Source of the DNA: Streptomyces sp. ITFR-16
Lineage (GTDB): Bacteria; Actinomycetota; Actinomycetes; Streptomycetales; Streptomycetaceae
Direction of reading: 5' to 3'
Assembly (NCBI RefSeq): GCF_031844705.1
Contig: NZ_CP134609.1
Span: 4,712,001 to 4,776,000, forward strand
DNA: 64,000 bases
Positions within the stretch are counted from its first letter, which is position 1. Each line of letters starts with the position of its first letter. The translations under genes and the position numbers were made by a program. This document shows, piece by piece, positions 42,138 through 50,373 of the stretch. The notes under the pieces are model-generated. The model was not told the DNA's origin and did not search any database. It saw only the letters and a list, made by a program, of their open reading frames with translations.

Positions 42138-43604
42138 GTGAGTTCGACCCTGACGACCGGTTTCTGCCGAATAACGGTCGTGGCACCGGACAGTCGCATC
42201 GACGTCGCCCTTCCGGACGATGTCGTCGTCGCCGATCTCCTCCCGGAGATCCTGCGGCTGTCCGGCCAGGCCACCCCGCCGGGAGTGCCCCCGGGGTACC
42301 ACCTGGTCCGCCGCGACGGAACCCTCCTGGACATCACCCGGCCGCTGGCCGTACAGCGCGTCCTCGACGGGGACGTCCTGCGGCTCCGGCCCTTCGCGGA
42401 GTCGCTCCCTCCGGCCGTCTTCGACGATGTCGCGGACGCCGTCGCGTCCGCCGTCCGGCGCGACCGCGCGCTCTGGAGCGACCAGCTGTTCCACGTCTCC
42501 GGCCTCTTCGGCGGCGCGCTCCTTCTCGTACTCATGGGCTTCGTGCTCTGGTTCGCGGACCCGGTCCAGCACGACATGCACGGCCTGCCTGGCATCGTCG
42601 CCGCCGTCGTCGGCACGCTCCTCGTCGTGCTCGCCGGCGTCCGGGCGCGCAACTACGGCGACCGGGCCTCCGCGACCGCACTCGGACTCGCGGCCCTGCC
42701 GCACCTGATGATCGCGGGGTCCGGGCTTCTCGCGCTCGACCCGGGCGAGGGCATCGGGCGTCTTCAGTTCATGCTCGGCTGTGCCGCGGTGCTCTGCGTC
42801 TCCGCCGGGCTGGTCGCCGCGATGCCGTCCGGCGACGCGCCTTTCGTCGCCGTGGTCTTCGCTTCGGCGGTCGGCACCCTCGCGACGTTCTGCTCGATCC
42901 TCACCGAGGCCCGCCCCAGCGAGACCGCCGCCGTCTGCGCCGTCGTCGCGATCGGCGCCATCGCCTTCCTGCCGGGGCTCTCCGCGCGGGTGGCCCATCT
43001 GCCGATCGGCTACGCCGCTCCCCGCCCCATGACGGAGGCCGATCTCGACAACGCGCCGGGCACCGGGGAGAGCGGCCCCGTCGACGCCGAACGCATCGCG
43101 GCCCAGGCCCGGCGCGGGCACGAACTGCTGCTGGGCCTCGCCGGAGGCTGCTGCGTGGTGGTGGTCGCGTCCGCCGCCGTCCTGGGCTTCTCCGACGGCG
43201 TCTGGGGCCAGACCCTCGCGCTGGTCGCCGGCCTGGCCATGCTGCTGCGGGCCCGGCTCTTCCGTTATACCGCCCAGGTGGCCGCCGTACTTGGCGCGGG
43301 CCTCGCGGCCTTGGGGCTGCTGGTGCTGGGACTGTCGCTCAACCCGCCGGCCGACGCCGTCATGAAGCTCCTGACGGAACAGGACCGGGGGCCGCTCGAC
43401 ATCCGTACCCTGTGGCTCGCCGCAGCCGTCACCGCCGGCGCCGCCCTGTCGGTCGGCATCGCCCTGATCATCCCGAAGCGGGGCCTCTCCCCCTTCTGGG
43501 GACGTCTTTCCGACCTGGCCGAGGTGGTCCTCCTCCTCGCCCTCGTCCCGCTCTGCCTGGCCGTGCTCGACGTGTACTCCGCCGCACGGAGCATGACCAG
43601 TTAG
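42138..43604 (+). CDS. eccD: Type VII secretion membrane protein EccD
   Basis: The 488-residue product starts with a ubiquitin-like domain (FCRITVVAPDSRIDVALPDD through about residue 95). It then has about eleven membrane helices, starting HVSGLFGGALLLVLMG and ending LLLALVPLCLAVLDVYSA. EccD forms the membrane vestibule of the ESX complex. GTG 42138 is chosen with GAGGGGAA upstream. It runs divergently from eccC across a 169-bp promoter region and completes the EccB-C-D-E core plus mycosins. Confidence 0.92.
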   Translation: MSSTLTTGFCRITVVAPDSRIDVALPDDVVVADLLPEILRLSGQATPPGVPPGYHLVRRDGTLLDITRPLAVQRVLDGDVLRLRPFAESLPPAVFDDVADAVASAVRRDRALWSDQLFHVSGLFGGALLLVLMGFVLWFADPVQHDMHGLPGIVAAVVGTLLVVLAGVRARNYGDRASATALGLAALPHLMIAGSGLLALDPGEGIGRLQFMLGCAAVLCVSAGLVAAMPSGDAPFVAVVFASAVGTLATFCSILTEARPSETAAVCAVVAIGAIAFLPGLSARVAHLPIGYAAPRPMTEADLDNAPGTGESGPVDAERIAAQARRGHELLLGLAGGCCVVVVASAAVLGFSDGVWGQTLALVAGLAMLLRARLFRYTAQVAAVLGAGLAALGLLVLGLSLNPPADAVMKLLTEQDRGPLDIRTLWLAAAVTAGAALSVGIALIIPKRGLSPFWGRLSDLAEVVLLLALVPLCLAVLDVYSAARSMTS

Positions 43605-43670
43605 AGGGCAGGCCGCGGGCGCGGCGCACGTCCTGGCGGTCGTGGCGCCCAGCTGTCCGTCGGCTTCCAC

Positions 43671-43838
43671 CCAAGGGCTGTCCTGCAAATCCTGGCGGGC
43701 GCACGACGACAGCTACGGCACCTCGCCGCGTTGTCGAAACGCCCGAATGCATCCGGTATGCGGGCGCCTCTCCGCCTTGCGATGCACCGCATCTGACGCC
43801 GCGCGCTGATCGACCAGGAATTGCGGGACAGCCCTTGG
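43671..43838. mobile_element. MITE-like element with 25-bp terminal inverted repeats
   Basis: The ends 43671-43695 and 43814-43838 are imperfect inverted repeats (outer CCAAGGGCTGTCC / GGACAGCCCTTGG; about three mismatches in 25 bp). They bound about 168 bp without an open frame. The interior has a sequence I recall from other Streptomyces intergenic regions. Ends of the GGGCTGTCC type belong to IS5-like elements, so this may be a non-autonomous relative moved in trans. It fills much of the 394-bp gap between eccD and the next gene; the rest of that gap shows nothing I can name. Confidence 0.65.
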
Positions 43839-43998
43839 GGCGCGATCGGCTCGGGCGGCCGGGCCTCGGCCCCGCCCCGGGCGCAGACCGCCGCCGAGCC
43901 GGTGCGCTCCCTGCGCGGGGGTGCACCTGCCGAGTACCGCCTGGATCGGCCCGGGTGGCGGCACCAAGCCCGCCGGGGCTCCGACGCGGGGCTCCGGC

Positions 43999-44907
43999 TC
44001 AGCCGGACCGTTCGTGGTCGGCCAGCACCGCGTCGATCACCCTGAGTTCGTTCGCCGCCCGCCCCGGGTCCGCCCCGGCGTCGCCCGTCAGGTTCAGCAG
44101 CGCCTTCCACAGCGCCCAGCCCCGGGCCCGCGCCCAGGTGCCCGCGTCCTGGCCGACCGCCTCCCGGAACGCCTCCCGGGCCGCGCCCTCGAACATCCCC
44201 CACGCGATCACCAGGTCACAGGCCGGGTCGCCGACCCCCGACGTGCCGAAGTCGATGACGGCCGACAGCTCGCCGCCCCTGACCAGCAGATTGCCCGACG
44301 CGATGTCGCCGTGGAACCACACGGGCTCCCCGCGCCACTCGGCGGCGAGCGCGGCCTCCCAGACGGTGCGTGCCCGGTCCGTGTCGACGCGCCCCTCCAG
44401 TGCGGCCAGGCAGCGCCGGGTCTCCTCGTCGTAGTACGCCGGTGACGCGCCCCGGTACCAGCTGTGCGCCCCGGCCGGCGGGCCGCCCGTCGCCTCGCAG
44501 CGCTGGAGGGCGAGGAGGAAGCCGGCCACGGCGACCGCGAACCGGGGCAGGTCGTCGATGCGGGCCCGGGCCGCCGTCTCGCCGTCCAGCCAGCCGCGCA
44601 CCGACCACGGGAAGGGATAGCCCTCGCCGGGGGCGCCCAGGCCCAGCACCGGGCGAACGGGGACCGGCAGCGAGGGCGCCAGCCGGGGCAGCCAGAGGTG
44701 CTCCTTCTCCACGGCGGGGACGCACCCGGCGGCGGTCGGGAGGCGGGCCGTCATGGTGTCGCCGAGGCGGTACGTGCGGTTGTCCCAGCCGTCGATCTCC
44801 ACCGGGGTCACGGGCAGCCCGCTCCACTGCGGGAACTGCGCGGACACCAGCTGCTGCACGAGGGCGGCGTCGATACCGGCGCGGCCGTCGGGGTTCGGAG
44901 ATGCCAT
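43999..44907 (-). CDS. Aminoglycoside phosphotransferase family protein
   Basis: The 302-residue product has the APH fold: an N-terminal lobe (GWDNRTYRLGDTMTARLP), the Brenner-type catalytic loop HGDIASGNLLV near residue 210 and the metal site VIDFGTSGVGDPACDL. All key residues are intact, so it is a likely active small-molecule kinase; many such proteins act on substrates other than antibiotics. ATG 44907 is chosen because the upstream frame is not protein-like. It is monocistronic and divergent from the next gene. Confidence 0.85.
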   Translation of the reverse strand: MASPNPDGRAGIDAALVQQLVSAQFPQWSGLPVTPVEIDGWDNRTYRLGDTMTARLPTAAGCVPAVEKEHLWLPRLAPSLPVPVRPVLGLGAPGEGYPFPWSVRGWLDGETAARARIDDLPRFAVAVAGFLLALQRCEATGGPPAGAHSWYRGASPAYYDEETRRCLAALEGRVDTDRARTVWEAALAAEWRGEPVWFHGDIASGNLLVRGGELSAVIDFGTSGVGDPACDLVIAWGMFEGAAREAFREAVGQDAGTWARARGWALWKALLNLTGDAGADPGRAANELRVIDAVLADHERSG

Positions 44908-45086
44908 CGCGCGATCATCGCGCCGGGCGGGCGGGCCGCACAACGGGATTTGGCCGGCCGGGGGCCGCCTCCCGTTCCCGTGCCACCGCGGCCCTGAACC
45001 GTCCGTTCCCGTTCGATTACAGTGCTGCGCAGTTACCGCGCAGTCGTACACGGAATCGGATCAGGGACCGACGGGGAGGTGGCACG

Positions 45087-46202
45087 GTGAGCACGGGGAC
45101 CACGGCTGTCTGGGGCCGTGCCGAACAGCAGGACTTCCGCAGCCGGGTGCGCGGCGCCCTGCTCGGCGGGGCCATCGGCGACGCCCTCGGCGCGGGCGTC
45201 AGCGCCCTCACGCTGGAGGAGATCCGCGCGGCCCACGGAGCCGACGCGGTCACCGACTTCGTCCCCGCCCACGGCGGACGCGGCACCGTCACCGCCGCCA
45301 CCCAGCTCACCCTGTTCACCGTCGACGGGCTGATCCGCGCCCAGGTCCGCCGCGACACCGGCGCCTGGCACCCGCCCACCGACGTGCACCGCGCCCATCT
45401 GCGCTGGGCCGCCACCCAGCACGACTGGGGCCCCGACGAACGCCGCAAGGACAACGGCTGGCTCGCCGCGCAGGAGTGGCTCTACGCCCGCCGCGCCCCC
45501 ACCCGGGAGTGCCTGGGCGGCTTCGGCGACGAGATCATGGGCACCCTGGAGCGCCCCAAGAACCCCACCGCGCACGACTCCGCCCCGCTCACCCGGTCCG
45601 CGCCCTTCGGGCTGCTCGTCGGCTGGGAGGCGCAGCTCGTCTTCCAGCTCGCCGTGGAGTGCGCCGCGCACACCCACGGACACCCCACCGCACTGCTCTC
45701 CGCCGGCGCGTTCGCCGTTCTGGTGCACGGCCTCGCGCGCGGCGAGACGCTGGACGGGTCCGTGCAGCACGCGCTGGTGCTGCTGGCCGAGCGGCCCGGC
45801 CACGAGCCCGTCACCGAGGCGCTCCGACAGGCTCTCGGCACCGTGCGCCAGGGCATCCCGGGCCCCGCGCTCATCGAGTCGCTGGGCGCCGAGGACTCCG
45901 CCGAACAGGCGCTCGCCGTCGCGGTGTACTGCGCCCTGGTCGGGGAGGACGTACGGCACGGGCTGCGGCTCGCCGTGAACCACGGCGGCCCCTCCTCGGC
46001 CACGGGGGCGCTGTGCGGGGCGCTGCTCGGCGCGCTGCACGGCGAGACCGCGCTGCCGCCGGCCTGGCTCGCGGAGCTGGAGGGGCGGGCCACCCTCCTC
46101 GAACTCGCCGACGACTTCGCCATGGAGATGACCCAGGGCCCCGCGCTGCACAGCCCGGCCGCCGCCGCGCAGGGCTGGCTGTCCCGCTACCCGCGCGGCT
46201 GA
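45087..46202 (+). CDS. ADP-ribosylglycohydrolase family protein lacking the metal-binding aspartates
   Basis: The 371-residue product has the ADP-ribosylglycohydrolase start RGALLGGAIGDALGAG and a family-typical GALLGALHGETALPPAWL region late. The two metal motifs are both changed: TDDT aligns with TAATQLTLFT and GGDSD/GGDTD aligns with NHGGPSSATGAL, so four metal-ligand Asp are lost. In active enzymes these hold the Mg/Mn needed to remove ADP-ribose. It is therefore probably a binding protein or regulator rather than an enzyme. GTG 45087 follows GGGGAGG. It converges on the symporter gene. Confidence 0.85.
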   Translation: MSTGTTAVWGRAEQQDFRSRVRGALLGGAIGDALGAGVSALTLEEIRAAHGADAVTDFVPAHGGRGTVTAATQLTLFTVDGLIRAQVRRDTGAWHPPTDVHRAHLRWAATQHDWGPDERRKDNGWLAAQEWLYARRAPTRECLGGFGDEIMGTLERPKNPTAHDSAPLTRSAPFGLLVGWEAQLVFQLAVECAAHTHGHPTALLSAGAFAVLVHGLARGETLDGSVQHALVLLAERPGHEPVTEALRQALGTVRQGIPGPALIESLGAEDSAEQALAVAVYCALVGEDVRHGLRLAVNHGGPSSATGALCGALLGALHGETALPPAWLAELEGRATLLELADDFAMEMTQGPALHSPAAAAQGWLSRYPRG

Positions 46203-46245
46203 GCGGCACGGGCTGCGGGACAGCCGTCGCGGGTCGGCAAGGGCG

Positions 46246-47835
46246 TCAGTCCCGCACGCCCTTCGCCCCCTTCACGCCCTCCGTAGCCGCCACGTCCTCG
46301 GGTCCGGCCTGGGCCGGCACGCTCGCGCCGGTCTCCGTACCGTCGCCGTCCGAGTTGATGCGGTCGATGATCGCGTCGCGCTCGGGGGTGTCCTCCGGCT
46401 TGATGAACCCGATGAGGACGAAGAGCACCAGGGAGATCGCCAGCGGCAGCGCCACCTGGTACTGGAGCGCCACATCCGTCTTCACCGAACCGTCGAAGTT
46501 GTAGTTGGTGAAGTAGAACGCCAGCAGCCCCGCCGCCCAGCTGGTGAGCGCCGCCGTCGGCCCCGACCTGCGGAAGCTGCGCAGCAGACCCAGCATGAAC
46601 GGGATCGCGATCGGACCCATCAGACCGGCGACCCACTTGATGACGACCGAGATGATGTCCTTGAACGTCGGCGAGTTGATCTGGGTGGCCAGCGCCATCG
46701 ACAGCCCCAGGAAGCCCAGCGTGGACAGCCGCGCGGCCAGCAGGCCGGCCCGGCTGCTCCAGTTGCGGGCGGCCTTGGAGAAGACCGGCGCGATGTCGCG
46801 GGTGAAGACGGCCGAGATCGCGTTGGCGTCCGAGGAGCACATGGCCATCGTGTGCGAGAAGAAGCCGACGACGACCAGGCCCAGCAGCCCGTGCGGCAGC
46901 AGCTGTTCGGTCATCAGCGCGTAGCTGTCCGAGGCGTCCGGCTTCTCCGCGTGGACGAGCAGCGGCGCGCACCACATCGGGAAGAACAGCACCGTCGGCC
47001 ACACCAGCCACAGCACGGCGGAGAGCCGCGCCGAGCGGGTCGCGGAGGCTGCGGAGTCCGTGGCCATGTAGCGCTGGGCCTGGTTCCACATGCCGCCGTT
47101 GTACTCGAAGGTCTTGATGAAGAGGTAGGCGAGCAGGAAGGTCACGGTGTACGGACCGGCCGTCGGGTCCGTGTGGCCCTCGGGCAGCTTGTCCCACACC
47201 GTCCACAGCGTGCTGAAGCCGTCCAGCTTGCTCATCGCGGTGACGAGCATCGCGATCCCGGCGAACAGCTGGATGACGAACTGCCCCAGCTCGGTGAGGG
47301 CGTCGGCCCACAGACCGCCGACCGTGCAGTAGATGGCCGTGATGATGCCGGTGATGAAAATGCCCTGGGTGAGCGTGATGCCCGTGAACACGGAGAGCAG
47401 GGTGGCGATGGCCGCCCACTTCGCCCCCACGTCCACGATCTTCAGCAGCAGCCCGGACCAGGCCAGCGCCTGCTGGGTCGGGAGGTTGTAGCGGTTCTTC
47501 AGGTATTCGAGCGGCGAGGCGACGTGCAGCCGCGAGCGCAGCCGGTTGAGCCGGGGCGCGAAGAGCTGGGCGCCGATGCCGATGCCGATCGCGATCGGCA
47601 GCGACCACGTCACGAAGGACGTGACGCCGTACTGGTACGCGATCCCCGCGTATCCGGTGAACATCACGGCGCTGTAGCCGGACATGTGGTGCGAGATCCC
47701 GGACAGCCACCACGGCATCTTGCCGCCGGCCGTGAAGAAGTCGCTGACGTTGTCCACGCGCTTGTGGGACCAGAGCCCGATCGCGATCATCACGCCGAAG
47801 TAGCCGATGAGCACGACCCAGTCGAGACTGTTCAT
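46246..47835 (-). CDS. Sodium:solute symporter family protein
   Basis: The 529-residue product has about thirteen hydrophobic segments and the SSS-family early region DFFTAGGKMPWWLSGISHHM then SGYSAVMFTGYAG. It has the family-typical glycine/charge motif in the fourth to fifth helices (GLWADALTELGQFVIQLF) and a charged cytoplasmic tail. It probably couples import of a sugar, organic acid or amino-acid-like solute to sodium. The substrate is unknown. GGAGGGGG precedes ATG 47835. Upstream, a 341-bp gap to 48177 contains AT-rich sequence near 47990-48020 that may hold its promoter. Confidence 0.88.
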   Translation of the reverse strand: MNSLDWVVLIGYFGVMIAIGLWSHKRVDNVSDFFTAGGKMPWWLSGISHHMSGYSAVMFTGYAGIAYQYGVTSFVTWSLPIAIGIGIGAQLFAPRLNRLRSRLHVASPLEYLKNRYNLPTQQALAWSGLLLKIVDVGAKWAAIATLLSVFTGITLTQGIFITGIITAIYCTVGGLWADALTELGQFVIQLFAGIAMLVTAMSKLDGFSTLWTVWDKLPEGHTDPTAGPYTVTFLLAYLFIKTFEYNGGMWNQAQRYMATDSAASATRSARLSAVLWLVWPTVLFFPMWCAPLLVHAEKPDASDSYALMTEQLLPHGLLGLVVVGFFSHTMAMCSSDANAISAVFTRDIAPVFSKAARNWSSRAGLLAARLSTLGFLGLSMALATQINSPTFKDIISVVIKWVAGLMGPIAIPFMLGLLRSFRRSGPTAALTSWAAGLLAFYFTNYNFDGSVKTDVALQYQVALPLAISLVLFVLIGFIKPEDTPERDAIIDRINSDGDGTETGASVPAQAGPEDVAATEGVKGAKGVRD

Positions 47836-48119
47836 GTGCCCCCTCCTGGGGTCCGCCTTGTGAACGGGTACGCACTTCGTCAGTACGGCCGTTCAGCGGC
47901 GTCCCCGTGCGGGAGCGGGGACTTCGGGGATTGAACCGTCTGTCCGGTGCCTCGGTCAAGGTCCCCTGCGGTCAGAAATGTGAACGGCGATCAGTAAGTC
48001 GAACGATTTTGCTTTTTCTTGACCTGTGGGGGCGTTGTCGCGAACGTGACGGCGGCCACACCATGGGCGGGCACTTCGTCAGGCTGTGCAGACACCGAGC
48101 GCCGCAGAGCACAGAAAGA

Positions 48120-48145
48120 CCGCACGGGATGCGGGTCCCGTGCGG
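48120..48145. terminator. Hairpin terminator after the SDR gene
   Basis: The 10-bp perfect arms (CCGCACGGGA / TCCCGTGCGG) enclose a 6-base loop. On the minus strand it is followed by TCTTTCT, so it ends the minus-strand SDR transcript that stops at 48177. Confidence 0.8.
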
Positions 48146-48176
48146 CCGAGAAGGAGGAGATCGTCGCAGGAGAGGG

Positions 48177-48959
48177 TCAGCGCATCAGCTCACCGGCGTT
48201 GACCAGCAGGGACTGCCCGGTGATCGACCGGGCCCGGTCGGAGGCAAGGAAGACGGCGGCCTCCGCCACATCCCCGTCCGTGGCCAGCTCCGGAAGCGCC
48301 ATGCGCGCCGAGAGCCTCCCCAGCACCTCGGCCTCGGGCACCCCCTCGGTGTGCGCGGTGAACTGGACGTACGCCTGCACCGGCGGCCCCCACATCCAGC
48401 CCGGCAGCACGGTGTTCACCCGGATCCGGTGCGGCCCGAACTCCCGGGCCATGGAGTACATCGCGGAGGTGAGTGCCCCCTTGGACGCGGCGTACGCCGC
48501 CTGCCGCACCTGGGACGGCGCCGCCACCGAGGACTGCGTGCCGATGACGACGACCGATCCGCCGCGCTCCTTCAGGGCGGGCAGGCAGGCGCGCGTCATC
48601 CGCAGGGTGCCGAGCAGATTCACGTCGACGACCGCCTTCCAGGTGTCCAGGTCGGCGTCCTCGATCCCGCCGAAGTAGCTGTCCCAGGCGGCGACATGGA
48701 CCACCGCGTCGATCCGCCCGAACCGCTCGACGGCCAGCGCGGCGAGCGCCTCGCACTGCGCCTCGTCGGTGATGTCCGCGGGCAGGCGCGCGGTGTGCCG
48801 GCCCTCCGGGTCGATCTCGGCGGCCGACTTGGCGAGGTTGGCCGCGGTACGCGCCCCGAGGACCGCGTTGCCCCCGTCCCGCACGACCGAGGCCGCGACC
48901 TGGTGCCCGAGCCCGGCGCCCACCCCCGACACGACGACGGTCTTCCCCGTGAGCAACAT
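48177..48959 (-). CDS. Short-chain dehydrogenase/reductase (SDR)
   Basis: The 260-residue SDR starts MLLTGKTVVVSGVGAGLGHQ (glycine motif). It has GARTAANLAKSAAEI for cofactor discrimination, VVHVAAWDSYFGG in place of NNAG, catalytic VVVIGTQSSVAA and YAASK, and the tail ITGQSLLVNAGELMR. The altered NNAG region is mildly unusual. GGGAGG lies just before ATG 48959. It is divergent from the EthD-like gene with 79 bp between starts, which contains a copy of the CTGACG palindrome also found at 3.7 kb. It may belong to the same regulon as the 1-8 kb cluster. Confidence 0.88.
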   Translation of the reverse strand: MLLTGKTVVVSGVGAGLGHQVAASVVRDGGNAVLGARTAANLAKSAAEIDPEGRHTARLPADITDEAQCEALAALAVERFGRIDAVVHVAAWDSYFGGIEDADLDTWKAVVDVNLLGTLRMTRACLPALKERGGSVVVIGTQSSVAAPSQVRQAAYAASKGALTSAMYSMAREFGPHRIRVNTVLPGWMWGPPVQAYVQFTAHTEGVPEAEVLGRLSARMALPELATDGDVAEAAVFLASDRARSITGQSLLVNAGELMR

Positions 48960-48986
48960 CGGTGCCTCCCGGCCCTGGCAGTTTTT

Positions 48987-49001
48987 CTGACGGGGCGTCA
49001 G
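48987..49001. promoter_or_regulatory. Palindromic operator CTGACG-GGG-CGTCAG
   Basis: Perfect 6-bp arms identical to those at 3670-3684, with GGG at the centre. It lies in the 79-bp space between the divergent SDR and EthD-like genes, 28 bp from the SDR start and 37 bp from the other start, where one repressor could control both. Confidence 0.75.
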
Positions 49002-49038
49002 AGTAGGTGCCTCCGGCGGAGTGCGGAAGGGGAGCGGC

Positions 49039-49896
49039 ATGCGGGGCGCAGCAGGGGACGAGGGCGGGACGCGCAGCGACACGTACGCCGAACTGGCCGC
49101 GCTGGGCCCGTACGGGGTGCACCCGGGCCACGCGCTGATCACGATGGTGGAGCCGCACCCGGGCCATGAGTACGCGTACAACCGCTGGTACGAGGACGAC
49201 CACTACTACGCGGGCGCGATGGCGATGCCCTGGATGTTCGCCGGACGGCGCTGGGTGGCCACCCGGGAGCTCCGGCAACTGCGCTACCCGGAGAAGTCCG
49301 CCGTCGCCGCGCCCGTCGGGGCCGGCTGCTACCTCTCCACGTACTGGGTGACGCGGGGGCGCTACGACGACCACATGAAGTGGACCGTGGGGATCAACAA
49401 GCGGCTGAACCGCGACGGGCGGGTCTACCAGGACCGCACCCATGTCTTCACCGCGTTCCAGGACCACGAGGCGACGGTCTACCGGGACGGCGCCGCAGGG
49501 CCCCGGGACTTCCACGCACTCGACCACCCCTACCGGGGGCTGGTCCTGGAGGTGATCGACGCCGAAGGCCCCGGGCGGCGGGCGGAGCTGCTGGAGTGGC
49601 TGCGCTCACGGCACCTGCCGAAGCGGCTGAGCGGGTCGCCGACGGCGATGGTGACGGTGTTCCGTCCCACGCCGTTGCCGGGGGACCGGATGACGTACGT
49701 GAAGCAGGTCGAGGGCGTCGACACCCGGCTGACCCTGCTGTGGTTCCTCCAGGACGACCCCGGGAACTGCTGGGCGGACCATTTCACCGGGCTCGACGCG
49801 GCAGTGGCGGAATCGGGCCTGGGGCGGGTGGAGCTGGTGGCCCCGTTCGTCCCGACGGTGCCGGGCACGGACCGGTACGTGGACCAACTGCGCTGA
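49039..49896 (+). CDS. EthD-like dimeric alpha/beta-barrel protein
   Basis: The 285-residue product has two ferredoxin-like halves: PGHALITMVEPHPGHEYAYN with WYEDDHYYAG, and RGLVLEVIDAEGPGRRAEL with FRPTPLPGD. This suggests the EthD/dimeric alpha-beta barrel superfamily, whose members assist or catalyse oxygenation and cyclisation reactions. I cannot name a substrate. The N-terminus is charged. The ATG at 49039 has GGAAGGGGAG upstream; a GTG at 49021 is in frame. It is divergent from the SDR gene, with a palindromic operator between them. Confidence 0.65.
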   Translation: MRGAAGDEGGTRSDTYAELAALGPYGVHPGHALITMVEPHPGHEYAYNRWYEDDHYYAGAMAMPWMFAGRRWVATRELRQLRYPEKSAVAAPVGAGCYLSTYWVTRGRYDDHMKWTVGINKRLNRDGRVYQDRTHVFTAFQDHEATVYRDGAAGPRDFHALDHPYRGLVLEVIDAEGPGRRAELLEWLRSRHLPKRLSGSPTAMVTVFRPTPLPGDRMTYVKQVEGVDTRLTLLWFLQDDPGNCWADHFTGLDAAVAESGLGRVELVAPFVPTVPGTDRYVDQLR

Positions 49897-49963
49897 GGCC
49901 GGCCACGGGGGGCCCTCTCGGCCAGGACGGCGGGCCGGTCGAGAGGGCGTGGATCCGGCTGTC

Positions 49964-50164
49964 TCAGCGCTGGGTGGTCCGGCTGACGTCCTGGAGGAAC
50001 GTCGTCCACGTCTCGGCGGTGAAGTCGAGGACTCCACTGCTCAGGCTCTTCGAGTCGCGAACCAGCAGGGCCCGGCCCTCCGCGGCCTTGACTTCCACAC
50101 AATTCCCATTCGCGGAATAGGAGGACTTCGTCCATTCTGTCAATGCGTCATGGCGAATCAGCAT
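49964..50164 (-). CDS. DUF397 protein
   Basis: The 66-residue product has the single DUF397 pattern: TKSSYSANGNCVEVKA, then ALLVRDSKSLSSGVLDF and WTTFLQDV. It is the usual partner of XRE-DUF5753 regulators, and one lies 210 bp upstream in the same direction. This is the second such pair in the window. The partner gap is longer than at 17.4 kb, so it may have its own promoter. Confidence 0.88.
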   Translation of the reverse strand: MLIRHDALTEWTKSSYSANGNCVEVKAAEGRALLVRDSKSLSSGVLDFTAETWTTFLQDVSRTTQR

Positions 50165-50373
50165 AATGACTCCGATGGTTGTGCCAGTCGTTGGGCGGTG
50201 CGCCCAGCCGCTGCACCCAGCGACTTGTGAGGGACGCTACGCCGCAACATCATCGGATGTGAGACGCGCTCACTCGTTCGGATGACATGTCCCGTGGAAG
50301 TCTTCCAGTCACTTCAGGCATTGGTGTACCTTCCGCTTTCCCGCGACCTGAGCCGTAGGGACCCCGGACGCGA

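Noticed and set aside
47872..48082. Direct repeat GCACTTCGTCAG at 47872-47883 and 48071-48082, holding half-sites of the palindrome
   Set aside because: Only half-sites without the partner arm; not enough to call operators, though the region between symporter and SDR might be co-regulated.
48019..48678. Plus-strand frame antisense to the SDR gene
   Set aside because: No domain similarity, overlaps the clear SDR on the other strand, and is interrupted in sense by a terminator hairpin at 48120-48145.
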